From NCBI RefSeq assembly GCF_030758975.1, contig NZ_CP132359.1, positions 434,001 to 498,000 of the forward strand: 64,000 nucleotides of DNA. The letters are read 5' to 3'. This document shows positions 52,847 to 62,600 of this stretch, one piece after another (position 1 is the first letter of the stretch; every line of letters begins with the position of its first letter). This DNA comes from Bosea beijingensis (GTDB lineage: Bacteria; Pseudomonadota; Alphaproteobacteria; Rhizobiales; Beijerinckiaceae). Made by a program: the position numbers and the translations under genes. The notes beneath the pieces were generated by a model, which was not told the origin of the DNA, did not search any database, and saw only the letters and a program-made list of their open reading frames with translations.

Positions 52847-54648
52847 TGGTCGGCAAGAACACGAGCGGCCAGATGAGGGACGGCAAGCCGGTCCTGTCGG
52901 TCAGCGGCCTGACGATCGCCTTCGGTTCCACCACCGTCGTGCATGATCTCGGCTTCGAGATCGCCGCCGGCGAGACCCTCGCCGTGGTCGGCGAATCCGG
53001 CTCGGGCAAGAGCGTGACCTCGCTCGCGATCATGGGTCTGCTGCCCGAGCGGATCGGACGCGCGAGCGGATCGGTCAGGCTCGGCGACCGTGAATTGCTG
53101 ACGCTCGGCGAGTCCGAGATGCGCGGCGTGCGCGGCGGCCAGGTCAGCATGATCTTCCAGGAGCCGATGACCTCGCTGAACCCGGTCCAGCGCATCGGCG
53201 ACCAGATCGGCGAGGCGATCCGCATCCATCGCGGCCTCAGGGGCGCTGAATTGCGCGAGGCCGTGCTGGAGATGTTACGCAAGGTGCGCATCCCCGACCC
53301 CGAAGAGCGCATCGACAACTACCCGCACACCTTCTCCGGCGGCATGCGCCAGCGGGTGATGATCGCGATGGCACTGGCCTGCAACCCGGCGCTGATCATT
53401 GCCGACGAGCCGACAACCGCGCTCGACGTCACCGTGCAGGCGCAGACGCTGGCGCTGCTCAAGGAACTCCAGCGCGAGACCGGCACGGCGATCCTGTTCA
53501 TCACCCATGACATGGGCGTCGTCGCCGAGATCGCCGACCATGTCCTCGTCATGCGCCGCGGCCGCGCGATCGAGCAGGGCACGGTCCACGAAGTCTTCTC
53601 CAACCCGCGCGACGCCTATACGCGCAGCCTGATCGCGGCGGCACCGAGCCTCGTCGGCAAGCTCGCGGGCGGAGCCATCGCCGCGCGCGGCGTCGAGGGC
53701 GTGCCGCTCTCCTTCCGCGGCGACACAGCCGTGCTGGAGGTGCGCGATCTCTCCGTCCGCTTCCCCTCGCGTGGCGGCCTGTTCGGCCGGCTGAAGGGCG
53801 AGGTCCATGCTGTCGAGCAGGTCTCCTTCGCCATCGGCAAGGGGGAGACGCTCGGCCTCGTCGGCGAGTCGGGCTCGGGCAAGTCGACCATCGGCAAGGC
53901 GATCATCGATTTGGCCCCGCGTCATTCCGGCGAGATCACCGTCGCCGGCCGCCGGATCGACTATGCCGACCCGCGCAGCCTCGCCGGCTTGCGCCGCGAC
54001 GTGCAGATGATCTTCCAGGATCCGTTCGGCTCGCTCGATACCCGCCAGAGCATCGGCTCGGCGATCATCGAACCGATGCAGGTCCATGGCATCGCTTCCG
54101 GCAAGGAGGCGCGCTCCAAAATGGAGTGGCTGCTGGAGCGCGTCGGGCTCGATCCGGCGCGGGCCACCAGCCTGCCGCACGAGTTCTCGGGCGGGCAGCG
54201 CCAGCGCATCTGCATCGCGCGCGCGCTCGCGATGTCGCCCAAGTTGATCATCGCCGACGAGGCGGTCTCGGCGCTCGACGTGGCGATCAAGGCGCAGATC
54301 ATCGACCTGATGATCGACCTGCAGAAGGAATTCGAGGTCTCCTATCTCTTCATCAGCCATGACATGGCGGCGGTCGAGCGCATCTGCGACCGCGTCGCGG
54401 TGATGTATTTCGGCGAGATCGTCGAGATCGGCGCGCGCGACGACGTCATCGGCCGGCCCGGCCACGGCTATACGCAGCGCCTCCTCTCGGCGATCCCGAT
54501 CACCCATCCCGACCAGCGCGGCGGCCGCCCGCCGCAGCGCGTCGACGCCACGCCACCGCGCAGCCCTATGAAACCCCTCGGCTACCGCCCGCCGCCGCCG
54601 AGCTGGGAGATGATGGCCGACGGCCATTTCATCCGCCGGGCGAGCTAG
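52843..54648 (+). CDS. ABC transporter double ATP-binding protein (fused DppD-DppF)
   Basis: A 601-residue protein with two complete ATPase halves. The first (about 15-290) has [23 protein letters not shown] and [13 protein letters not shown]; the second (about 300-575) has [24 protein letters not shown] and [13 protein letters not shown]. Fusion of DppD- and DppF-like units is common in GsiA-type transporters. The start may be GTG at 52843 or ATG at 52846. It ends with a Pro/Arg-rich tail. Confidence 0.94.
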   Translation: MMVGKNTSGQMRDGKPVLSVSGLTIAFGSTTVVHDLGFEIAAGETLAVVGESGSGKSVTSLAIMGLLPERIGRASGSVRLGDRELLTLGESEMRGVRGGQVSMIFQEPMTSLNPVQRIGDQIGEAIRIHRGLRGAELREAVLEMLRKVRIPDPEERIDNYPHTFSGGMRQRVMIAMALACNPALIIADEPTTALDVTVQAQTLALLKELQRETGTAILFITHDMGVVAEIADHVLVMRRGRAIEQGTVHEVFSNPRDAYTRSLIAAAPSLVGKLAGGAIAARGVEGVPLSFRGDTAVLEVRDLSVRFPSRGGLFGRLKGEVHAVEQVSFAIGKGETLGLVGESGSGKSTIGKAIIDLAPRHSGEITVAGRRIDYADPRSLAGLRRDVQMIFQDPFGSLDTRQSIGSAIIEPMQVHGIASGKEARSKMEWLLERVGLDPARATSLPHEFSGGQRQRICIARALAMSPKLIIADEAVSALDVAIKAQIIDLMIDLQKEFEVSYLFISHDMAAVERICDRVAVMYFGEIVEIGARDDVIGRPGHGYTQRLLSAIPITHPDQRGGRPPQRVDATPPRSPMKPLGYRPPPPSWEMMADGHFIRRAS

Positions 54649-54673
54649 TCATTCAGGAGCCGGAACGCGAACC

Positions 54674-56026
54674 ATGCACGCCATCGAGGAACTCGCCGCC
54701 TTCGTCGCCGACCACCCTGAGGGCGCCTTGCCGGCAGAGGCACGGGAAAGCGCCTCGCTCCTGGTCGCGGACCTGATCGGAGCCACGGCGGCTGGACTGG
54801 ATTCGCGGCTGGCCACGGCCGCCCGCGCCGCAGCCCAGCAACTTTACGGTTCAGGTCCGGCTGGTATCTGGCTGACCGGCACCAAGCTCAGTGTCGCCGG
54901 CGCCGCCATGGCGAATGCGGCGGCGGCGAGCGCGCTCGATATCGATGACGGCCATCGCGGCGCAGCCGGCCATGCCGGCGCCGGAATCATCCCGGCCGCC
55001 TTCGCCGTCGGGCAGGCGCTCGATGCGTCGGATGAGAGCATCTTCGATGCGATCGCGCTCGGCTACGACGTCGCGCTCCGGGTCGCGGCAGCGCGGCCGA
55101 CACCGACCATCGAGACCTATAGCAGTGGCCGCTGGGTGAATTACGGCGTCGCCGCCACGGCCGGCCGCCTGCTCGGGCTCGACGCGCCGGCCCTCGCCCA
55201 TGCCATGGCGATCGCCGGGGCCGAGGGGCCGATCAGCTTCCCCATGGGCTCGTCGAAATACCAGGGGAGCACCGTGAAGGAGGTCATCCCGCCGGCCGTC
55301 GTCGCCGGCCTGACCGGCGCCTACCGGGCCCGCGCCGGCGCCACCGGCCCGCGCGACCTGCTCGACCGCGATGACCGCTTCACCCGCAGCGTGCTGACCG
55401 GCGGTCTCGGCGAACGCTGGTGGCTGCAGGACTGCTACCTCAAGCCCTATGCCTGCTGCCGCTACATGCATGCCGCGGTCGATGCGATCCTGGCGCTGCG
55501 CCAGCCCGGCAAGCCGATCCTCTCCCTGCGCATAGAGACGTTCCCGCGCGGGCTCGGCCTCGCCAACGAACGCGCGCCGCAGACGCTCGAAGGCGGCCAG
55601 TACAGCTATTATTTCAGTTGCGCGCTGGCGGCGATCCATGGCGCGGCCGCCTTGCAGCCGGTCGACCCCGCGCATCTCCACGATCCGCAGGTGCTCGAGC
55701 TCGCCAGCCGGATCGAACTGTCCGCGCATGACGATTTCGCTGCCGCCTTCCCGAAGAGCACGCCCTGCCGCGTCATCATCGACCAGGGCGAAGGCCCGCG
55801 CAGCCTGACGGTGCCCTACCCGCTCGGCGACGTCGCCAATCCGATGAATCGCGCTGAGGTCACCGAGAAATTCCGGCGCATCGGCGCGGCGAGCGTCGCG
55901 CCCGACTGGCAGGACACGATCCTGGCCGCGCTCGACGGACTGACGAGCGACGGCTTCCGGCCACTTTTCGCCGCGCTCGGCACGCAGCCGGCGCGGCTGC
56001 GACTGGTTTCAACAGGGGAAGGCTAA
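54674..56026 (+). CDS. MmgE/PrpD family protein
   Basis: A 450-residue cytoplasmic protein of the MmgE/PrpD family, with the characteristic SALDIDDGHRGAAGHAGAGIIPAAFA and an all-helical N-domain. The family includes 2-methylcitrate dehydratase, cis-aconitate decarboxylase and iminodisuccinate epimerase, so it probably acts on a polycarboxylate or N-substituted carboxylic acid. No methylcitrate-cycle gene lies nearby. Placed between transporter ATPase and binding-protein genes, it likely acts on the imported compound. Confidence 0.87.
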   Translation: MHAIEELAAFVADHPEGALPAEARESASLLVADLIGATAAGLDSRLATAARAAAQQLYGSGPAGIWLTGTKLSVAGAAMANAAAASALDIDDGHRGAAGHAGAGIIPAAFAVGQALDASDESIFDAIALGYDVALRVAAARPTPTIETYSSGRWVNYGVAATAGRLLGLDAPALAHAMAIAGAEGPISFPMGSSKYQGSTVKEVIPPAVVAGLTGAYRARAGATGPRDLLDRDDRFTRSVLTGGLGERWWLQDCYLKPYACCRYMHAAVDAILALRQPGKPILSLRIETFPRGLGLANERAPQTLEGGQYSYYFSCALAAIHGAAALQPVDPAHLHDPQVLELASRIELSAHDDFAAAFPKSTPCRVIIDQGEGPRSLTVPYPLGDVANPMNRAEVTEKFRRIGAASVAPDWQDTILAALDGLTSDGFRPLFAALGTQPARLRLVSTGEG

Positions 56027-56028
56027 CA

Positions 56029-57594
56029 ATGAAAAGTACAGCTTCGACCAAGGCCGGACTTCTCGCCGGCGTCCTCGGCTTCGGCCTGCTGGCATCCATG
56101 CCGGCCTTCGCCGCGAAGACCGAATTGACCTTAGGCGCCGCCGCCGTCGATGTCGGCACGCTAGACCCTCATTACGCCAGCAGCACCTCGGACCGCATCC
56201 TCTCGGCCTGGATCTTCGGCGGGCTCGTCCGCTTCGCCCCCGGCTCGACCGACCCGGCCACGATCGAGGCCGATCTCGCCGAGAGCTGGCAGGCGAGCGA
56301 CGACCGCATGGTCTGGACCTTCAAGCTGCGCCCCGGCGTGAAATGGCAACACGGCTATGGCGATGTCACCGCCGAGGATGTCGTGTTCAGCCTCGACAAG
56401 GCGCGCGATCCCAAGCGCTCGGCCTTCGCCAGCGACTATGCCGCCTTCCAGAAGGTCGAGGCGGTCGATTCCGGGACGGTCCGCATCACCCTGTCGACCC
56501 GCGTGCCGAGCCTGCTCGGCCTGCTCACCAACTATGCCGGCGGCTTCATCATCTCCAAGAAAGCCTTCGAGGAACGCGGCGAGGGCTTCCGGCGCGCGCC
56601 GGTCGGCTTCGGGCCGTTCGCGCTCGATGCGATCACCCCCGGCCAGGCCGTGACCTTCAAGGCGAACGACTCCTATTTCCGCGGCAAGCCCAAGCTCACC
56701 AAGATCACCTACCGCTTCCTCAACAACAACGCGGCGCGCGACCTCGCCTTCGTCGCCGGCGAGGTCGATGCCGCGACCGGCCTTGCCGACCAGCGCTGGC
56801 TGCAGCGCACGCTAGCCAATCCCGGCGTGGTCGTCGACAGCTTCGACCCGGCCGAGCTGACGACGTTGAGCATCAACGTCACCAAGCCGCCCTTCGACAA
56901 CATCAAGGTGCGTCAGGCCCTCGCCCACGCCATCGATGCGGGCAAGATCGCCCAGTATCGCGGCCCGCGCTTCACCCGCGCCGGCAAGTCGGCGATTCCC
57001 TCCAACAATCTCGGCTTCGACGAGAATGCAGGCGTGCTGCCCCCGGACCCGGCCAAGGCCAAGAAGCTCTTGGCCGAAGCCGGCTTCCCCAACGGCCTGA
57101 CCGTAACCATGCTCGCCAGCCAGTTGCCGAGCCTGGAATCAACCTCGCAGATCATCCAGGGTCAGGTCGCCGAAGCCGGGATTACGCTCAATCTCCAGCC
57201 GGTCGAGCATGCCACCTGGCACCAGATGATCCGCAAGGACCTGAGCCCGCTCGTGATGTACGGCGCCGCACGCTTCCCGATCGCCGACAACTACCTGACG
57301 CAGTTCTATCATTCGAACAGCGCCATCGGCCAACCCGGCCAAGTCGTGAATTTCAGCCACTGCAGCGTCGCCGACAAGCAGATCGAGGCGGCCCGCGGCG
57401 AGACCGACCCCAAGAAGCAGATCGCGCTCTGGCAGGAGGCGCAGAAGCTGATCATCGGCAATGTCTGCGTCATCCCGATCACCGAGACCGGGCAGGTCTG
57501 GGCGCGCCGGGAGAAGCTCAACTGGGGCTTCGACCTCAAGGGCTCGATGTCGCTCGGCCCGCTCGTGACCGAACAGACCCATTTCGTCGACTGA
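56029..57594 (+). CDS. ABC transporter substrate-binding protein, family 5
   Basis: A 521-residue periplasmic protein with signal peptide MKSTASTKAGLLAGVLGFGLLASMPAFA. SBP_bac_5 motifs are VWTFKLRPGVKWQHGYGDVTAEDVVFSLDKA and NIKVRQALAHAIDAGKI. It begins two bases after the PrpD stop and lies at the 3' end of the transporter operon, followed by a hairpin. Ligand unknown. Confidence 0.91.
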   Translation: MKSTASTKAGLLAGVLGFGLLASMPAFAAKTELTLGAAAVDVGTLDPHYASSTSDRILSAWIFGGLVRFAPGSTDPATIEADLAESWQASDDRMVWTFKLRPGVKWQHGYGDVTAEDVVFSLDKARDPKRSAFASDYAAFQKVEAVDSGTVRITLSTRVPSLLGLLTNYAGGFIISKKAFEERGEGFRRAPVGFGPFALDAITPGQAVTFKANDSYFRGKPKLTKITYRFLNNNAARDLAFVAGEVDAATGLADQRWLQRTLANPGVVVDSFDPAELTTLSINVTKPPFDNIKVRQALAHAIDAGKIAQYRGPRFTRAGKSAIPSNNLGFDENAGVLPPDPAKAKKLLAEAGFPNGLTVTMLASQLPSLESTSQIIQGQVAEAGITLNLQPVEHATWHQMIRKDLSPLVMYGAARFPIADNYLTQFYHSNSAIGQPGQVVNFSHCSVADKQIEAARGETDPKKQIALWQEAQKLIIGNVCVIPITETGQVWARREKLNWGFDLKGSMSLGPLVTEQTHFVD

Positions 57595-57605
57595 AACCAC
57601 CCTTC

Positions 57606-57632
57606 GACCGCGCCCCATCGGGCGCGGTCTTC
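57606..57632 (+). terminator. Hairpin after binding-protein gene
   Basis: A perfect 10-bp stem GACCGCGCCC/GGGCGCGGTC with a CATC loop, followed by TTCCTCC. The short T run makes it a weak to moderate intrinsic terminator, so part of the transcript may continue into the FAD oxidase gene 19 bases later. Confidence 0.75.
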
Positions 57633-57650
57633 CTCCATCCAGACAAAGCC

Positions 57651-58946
57651 ATGTCCAAGCTGACCTATCCGAAATACACCAATCTCTGCGGCTGGACCGC
57701 GATGCTCCCGGTGCGCACACCGCGCGCCGCGCTGAGCGAAGACGTCACGGTCGACTATGCCGTCGTCGGCGCCGGCTATACCGGCGTCGCGGCGGCCCGG
57801 CGCCTGCACGAGCTCGATCCGCAGGCGCGCATCGCCCTGGTCGAGGCGACAACGGTCGGCGAAGGCTCCTCCGCGCGCAATTCCGGCTTCACCACCCCCG
57901 ATGTGCTGCCGCGCACGGCTTCCATGGAAATGGCCGAGAAGGCGCGCAACCAGACGCGGCTCTTCACCGAAGCCTTCGACTGGCTCCAAGGCATCATCCG
58001 CGACAACGACATCGCCTGCGACATGCAGAAGGTCGGCTCGATCCGCGCTGCCGCGACCGAAGAGGGCGAGGCCACCCTGCGCAAGGTCGCGGAGGTCGCG
58101 CGCGCCAACAACCTCCAGCATACGATCCTCGACCGCGCGGGCATCCGCGAGCGCATCGGCGCGGACTATTACCGCTACGGCCTCCACATGCACGACACCT
58201 GGCTGCTACAGCCGGCGGCCCTGATCCGTGGCCTCGTCGATGCGCTCCCCGCGAACATCACGCTCTACGAGCAGAGCCCGGTCCGCGATATCAGCCGGGA
58301 GGGCTCCGATTGGCGCCTCCGCATCGAGGGCGGCAGCATCCGCTGCCGTACGGTGGTGCTGGCCAATAACGGCTTCATCCCCCGTCTCGGCTACCTGAAG
58401 TCGCGCATGGCGACGATCTTTACCTATGCCGCGGTCACCGAGGCGGTGAAGGGTGCCGATATCGAGCATCTCGGCCAGTCCCCGGCCTGGGGCCTGCTGC
58501 CCTCGCATCGGCTCGGCACGACCTTGCGCCGCATCGGCCGCGACCGGCTCATGGTCCGCTCGCTCTATGCCCATGACGCGGAGATCGTACAGTCAACGGC
58601 CATCAGGGAATTGCGCGACCGCTTCCAGCGCCGCTGGCCGGCGCTGCGGCATGTCGAATTCGAGTATGTCTGGGGTGGAACGACCGCCTTCACCATGAAT
58701 GGCGCGCCCTGGTGGGGCAAGCTCGAGGACGGGCTCTATGCCTCCGGCGGCTGCAACGGCAGCGGCCTCGCCAAGGGCACGATGCTCGGCCGCCGTCTCG
58801 CAGAGCTGATCCGTGGCGTCGGCGACGCCAGGGAGGTCGAGGCGATCATGGGCGAGGCGAGCTGGATCGCGCCTGAGCCCTTCCGTTCGATCGGCTTCCG
58901 CGTCATCTCGGCGCTGGAAAGCCGCAAGGCCGGACTGGAGGCCTGA
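57651..58946 (+). CDS. FAD-dependent oxidoreductase (DAO/DadA family)
   Basis: A 431-residue flavoprotein. The FAD-binding Rossmann motif VVGAGYTGVAAARRL starts at residue 38, and GLYASGGCNGSGLAKGTMLGRRLAEL is the C-terminal FAD contact. It belongs to the DAO family with gamma-glutamylputrescine oxidase-like and D-amino-acid dehydrogenase-like enzymes, which oxidise C-N bonds of amines or amino acids. The ATG at 57651 is chosen because upstream is the terminator-like hairpin. It probably acts on the compound imported by the upstream transporter. Confidence 0.88.
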   Translation: MSKLTYPKYTNLCGWTAMLPVRTPRAALSEDVTVDYAVVGAGYTGVAAARRLHELDPQARIALVEATTVGEGSSARNSGFTTPDVLPRTASMEMAEKARNQTRLFTEAFDWLQGIIRDNDIACDMQKVGSIRAAATEEGEATLRKVAEVARANNLQHTILDRAGIRERIGADYYRYGLHMHDTWLLQPAALIRGLVDALPANITLYEQSPVRDISREGSDWRLRIEGGSIRCRTVVLANNGFIPRLGYLKSRMATIFTYAAVTEAVKGADIEHLGQSPAWGLLPSHRLGTTLRRIGRDRLMVRSLYAHDAEIVQSTAIRELRDRFQRRWPALRHVEFEYVWGGTTAFTMNGAPWWGKLEDGLYASGGCNGSGLAKGTMLGRRLAELIRGVGDAREVEAIMGEASWIAPEPFRSIGFRVISALESRKAGLEA

Positions 58947-58952
58947 ACGACG

Positions 58953-58981
58953 GGCCGGCGCCTGAGCGATCAGCGCCGGCC
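58953..58981. terminator. Convergent hairpin between FAD oxidase and Lrp gene
   Basis: A 9-bp perfect stem GGCCGGCGC/GCGCCGGCC with an 11-base loop sits between two converging genes. There is no T run on either side, so it is probably a shared 3' stabilising or rho-assisted site. Confidence 0.6.
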
Positions 58982-59000
58982 ACTCAAGGAGAGTGGGACT

Positions 59001-59477
59001 TCACCAGGTTTCCTTGACCGTCTCCATCGCGACATTGGTCGAGGTGTTCGCGACATGGGGCAGGTTCGAGATCTTCTCGCCCAGCACGGCCCGATAGCGC
59101 CGGATATCGGGCGTGCGGATCTTCAGCAGATAGTCGAAGCGCCCGGCGATCATGTGGCATTCCTCGACCTCCCTGATCTTCTTGACCTCCTCGTTGAATT
59201 TCGTCAGCGCCTTTTCCGTGGTGTCGGACAGCTTCACCTCGGCGAAGGCGATGTGATCGAGCTTGAGCTTCGCCGGATTGAGCGTTGCCCGGAAGCCTTC
59301 GATGTAGCCATCATCGACCAGGCGGCGGAACCGGATCTGGCAAGGCGTCTTCGACAGGCCGATCCGCGCCCCGAGCTCGGCGATCGAAATCCGGCCGTCC
59401 TCCCTGAGGACGTCCAGGATTTTGCGATCGAGCGCGTCCAGATCGCCTTCGTTTGGCATTTCCTTAGGCTTCTTCAC
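59001..59477 (-). CDS. putR: Lrp/AsnC family regulator (PutR-like)
   Basis: A 158-residue regulator with N-terminal winged HTH (about 12-62: LDALDRKILDVLREDGRISIAELGARIGLSKTPCQIRFRRL) and a C-terminal ligand-binding RAM domain. Divergent Lrp-type genes next to putA are typical of alphaproteobacteria, where PutR activates putA in response to proline. The name rests on the position; the family is certain. Confidence 0.85.
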   Translation of the reverse strand: MKKPKEMPNEGDLDALDRKILDVLREDGRISIAELGARIGLSKTPCQIRFRRLVDDGYIEGFRATLNPAKLKLDHIAFAEVKLSDTTEKALTKFNEEVKKIREVEECHMIAGRFDYLLKIRTPDIRRYRAVLGEKISNLPHVANTSTNVAMETVKETW

Positions 59478-59496
59478 TTTCCATCCTCAAATCTGA

Positions 59497-59510
59497 AGTC
59501 CGAATGGACT
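59497..59510. promoter_or_regulatory. Dyad in putR-putA intergenic region
   Basis: AGTCC-GAAT-GGACT is a perfect 5-bp dyad with a 4-base centre, 20 bases from the Lrp start and 118 before putA, in an A+T-rich island. Lrp family sites are often such short dyads, so this may be the PutR operator. Confidence 0.5.
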
Positions 59511-59627
59511 GCAGGATAGCAAAATTTGGACCGCCTGAGAATCGCGCTCGTGATAAGCTCCCGCGCAAAGAACGGGGGAGGGATTTTGAGCCCCGGCCCG
59601 TCGCGCTCGAACCTGCCGGGACAAGCC

Positions 59628-62600
59628 ATGAACCAAGCCGCCGCTTCCGCCGTCGCCACCGCCACCAGCCCAGCGCCCTTCGAGGGTTTCGCTCCGCCGA
59701 TCCGGGAGCAATCGGCACTCCGCCGGGCGATCACCGCCGCCTATCGCCGCCCGGAGACCGAATGCCTTCCGCCCCTGCTGGCCGCAGCGAAACTGGCTCC
59801 GGCGAGCAAGCAGGAAATCGCCGTGACCGGACGCAAGCTGATCGAGGCGCTGCGGGCCAAGCACAAGGGCACCGGCGTCGAGGGGCTGGTCCAGGAATAT
59901 TCGCTCTCCAGCCAGGAGGGCGTCGCGCTGATGTGCCTTGCCGAGGCGCTGCTGCGTATCCCGGACACCGCGACGCGCGACGCCCTGATCCGCGACAAGA
60001 TCGCGGACGGCGACTGGAAGTCCCATGTCGGCGGCGGCAAGTCGCTCTTCGTCAATGCCGCGACCTGGGGCCTCGTCGTCACCGGCAAGCTGACCTCCAC
60101 CGTCAATGACCGCAGCCTCGCCGCCGCCCTGACCCGCCTGATCGCGCGGGCCGGCGAGCCGGTGATCCGGCGTGGCGTCGACATGGCGATGCGGATGATG
60201 GGCGAGCAGTTCGTCACCGGCGAGACGATCGACGAGGCGCTGAAGCGCGCCCGCCCGCTGGAAGCGCGCGGCTTCCGCTATTCCTACGACATGCTCGGCG
60301 AGGCCGCGACGACTGCCGCCGATGCCGCGCGCTACTACCGCGACTACGAGAACGCGATCCACGCCATCGGCCGGGCCGCGAACGGGCGCGGCGTCTATGA
60401 AGGCCCGGGCATCTCGATCAAGCTCTCGGCGCTGCATCCACGCTACAGCCGCGCTCAGGCCGGCCGCGTTATGAGCGAGCTGCTGCCGCTCGTGCGCGAG
60501 CTCGCGCTGATCGCCAAGAACTACGATATCGGCCTCAATATCGATGCCGAGGAGGCGGACCGGCTGGAGCTGTCGCTCGATCTGCTGGAAGCACTCAGCT
60601 TCGACAATGCGCTGCAGGGCTGGAACGGCCTCGGCTTCGTGGTGCAGGCCTATGGCAAGCGCTGTCCCTTCGTGCTCGACTGGATCATCGATCTCGCCCG
60701 CCGTGCCAGTCGGCGCATGATGGTGCGGCTGGTCAAGGGCGCCTACTGGGATGCCGAGATCAAGCGCGCCCAGGTCGACGGGCTCGCCGATTTCCCGGTT
60801 TATACTCGCAAGGTCCATACCGACGTCGCCTATGTCGCCTGCGCCCGCAAATTGCTCGCGGCGCCCGACGCGATCTTCCCGCAATTCGCCACGCATAACG
60901 CCCAGACGCTGGCGACGATCTATCATCTCGCCGGCAACGACTTCGCCGTGGGCAAATACGAGTTCCAGTGCCTGCACGGCATGGGCGAGCCGCTCTATGA
61001 CGAGGTTGTCGGGAAGGACAATCTCGACCGGCCCTGCCGCATCTATGCGCCGGTCGGCACGCATGAGACGCTGCTCGCCTATCTCGTGCGCCGCCTGCTC
61101 GAGAACGGTGCGAACTCCTCCTTCGTGAACCGCATCTCCGATCCGAAGGTGACGATCGACTCGCTCGTCGCCGACCCCGTCGATGTCGTCGAGGCGATGC
61201 CCGTCATCGGCATGCTGCACGATCAGATCGCGCTGCCGGCCGACCTCTACGGCGCCGACCGCGCCAACTCGAAGGGCATCGACCTCTCGAACGAAGCGGC
61301 TTTGGCCAAGCTTGCTGGCAATCTCGCTGCGACGGTCGGGCAGAACTGGCATGCCGTGCCGCTGCTGGCGGATAATTCGACCGCCGGCACGACGCGGCCG
61401 ATACTGAACCCGGCCGATCATTCTGATGTGGTCGGGCAGGTCACCGAACTTGCCGTCGAGGATGCCGCCAAGATTGCGCGCCTGGCCGCCGAGGGCTGCA
61501 AGGCCTGGGCCGCCGTGCCCCCAGTCGAACGCGCCGCCTGCCTCGACCGCGCCGCCGACATCATGCAGGCGCGCATCGAGACCCTGATGGGCATCGCCAT
61601 GCGCGAAGCCGGCAAGTCCGCCGCCAATGCGATCAGCGAGGTGCGCGAGGCCATCGACTTCCTGCGCTACTATGCCGATCAGGCGCGCAAGACGCTCGGG
61701 CCGGCCCATGCGCCGCTCGGACCGATCGTCTGCATCAGCCCGTGGAACTTCCCGCTGGCTATCTTCACGGGCCAAGTCGCTGCGGCGCTGGTCGCCGGCA
61801 ATGCGGTGATGGCCAAGCCTGCCGGCGTCACGCCGATCATCGCGCATGAGAGCGTCAGGATCCTGCACGAGGCCGGCGTCCCGCGCTGCGCCCTGCAGTT
61901 CACGCCCGGCAGCGGACGTTTCGGTGCGGCGATGGTCGCCGCACCGGAGACGGCCGGCGTGATGTTCACCGGCTCGACCGAGGTCGCGCGCGGCATCCAG
62001 GCCCAGCTCGCCGAGCGCCTTTCGGCCGAGGGCAAGCCGATCCCGCTGATCGCCGAGACCGGCGGCCAGAACGGCATGATCGTCGATTCCTCGGCTCTGG
62101 CGGAACAGGTCGTCGCCGACGTCATCGCCTCGGCCTTCGATAGCGCCGGCCAGCGCTGCTCGGCCTTGCGCGTGCTCTGCCTGCAGCAGGATATTGCCGA
62201 CCGCACGCTGCACATGCTGCAGGGCGCGCTCAAGGAACTCACCATCGGCCGTACCGACAAGCTCAGCGTCGATATCGGCCCGGTGATCAGCGAGGGCGCC
62301 CAGCGCGAGATCGACGATCACGTCGCGCGGATGCGTGGCCTCGGCCGCAAGGTCGAGCAATTGCCACTGCCGGAAGCCGCGGCGAAGGGCACCTTCGTGC
62401 CCCCGACCATCGTCGAGCTGAAGAGCCTGACCGACCTGAAGCGCGAGGTGTTCGGCCCCGTGCTCCACGTCATCCGCTATCAGCGCGACGATCTCGACAA
62501 GCTGATCGACGAGGTCAACGGCTCCGGCTACGGCCTGACCTTCGGTCTGCATACGCGGCTCGACGAGACGATCGCCCATGTCACCAGCCGCATCAAGGCG

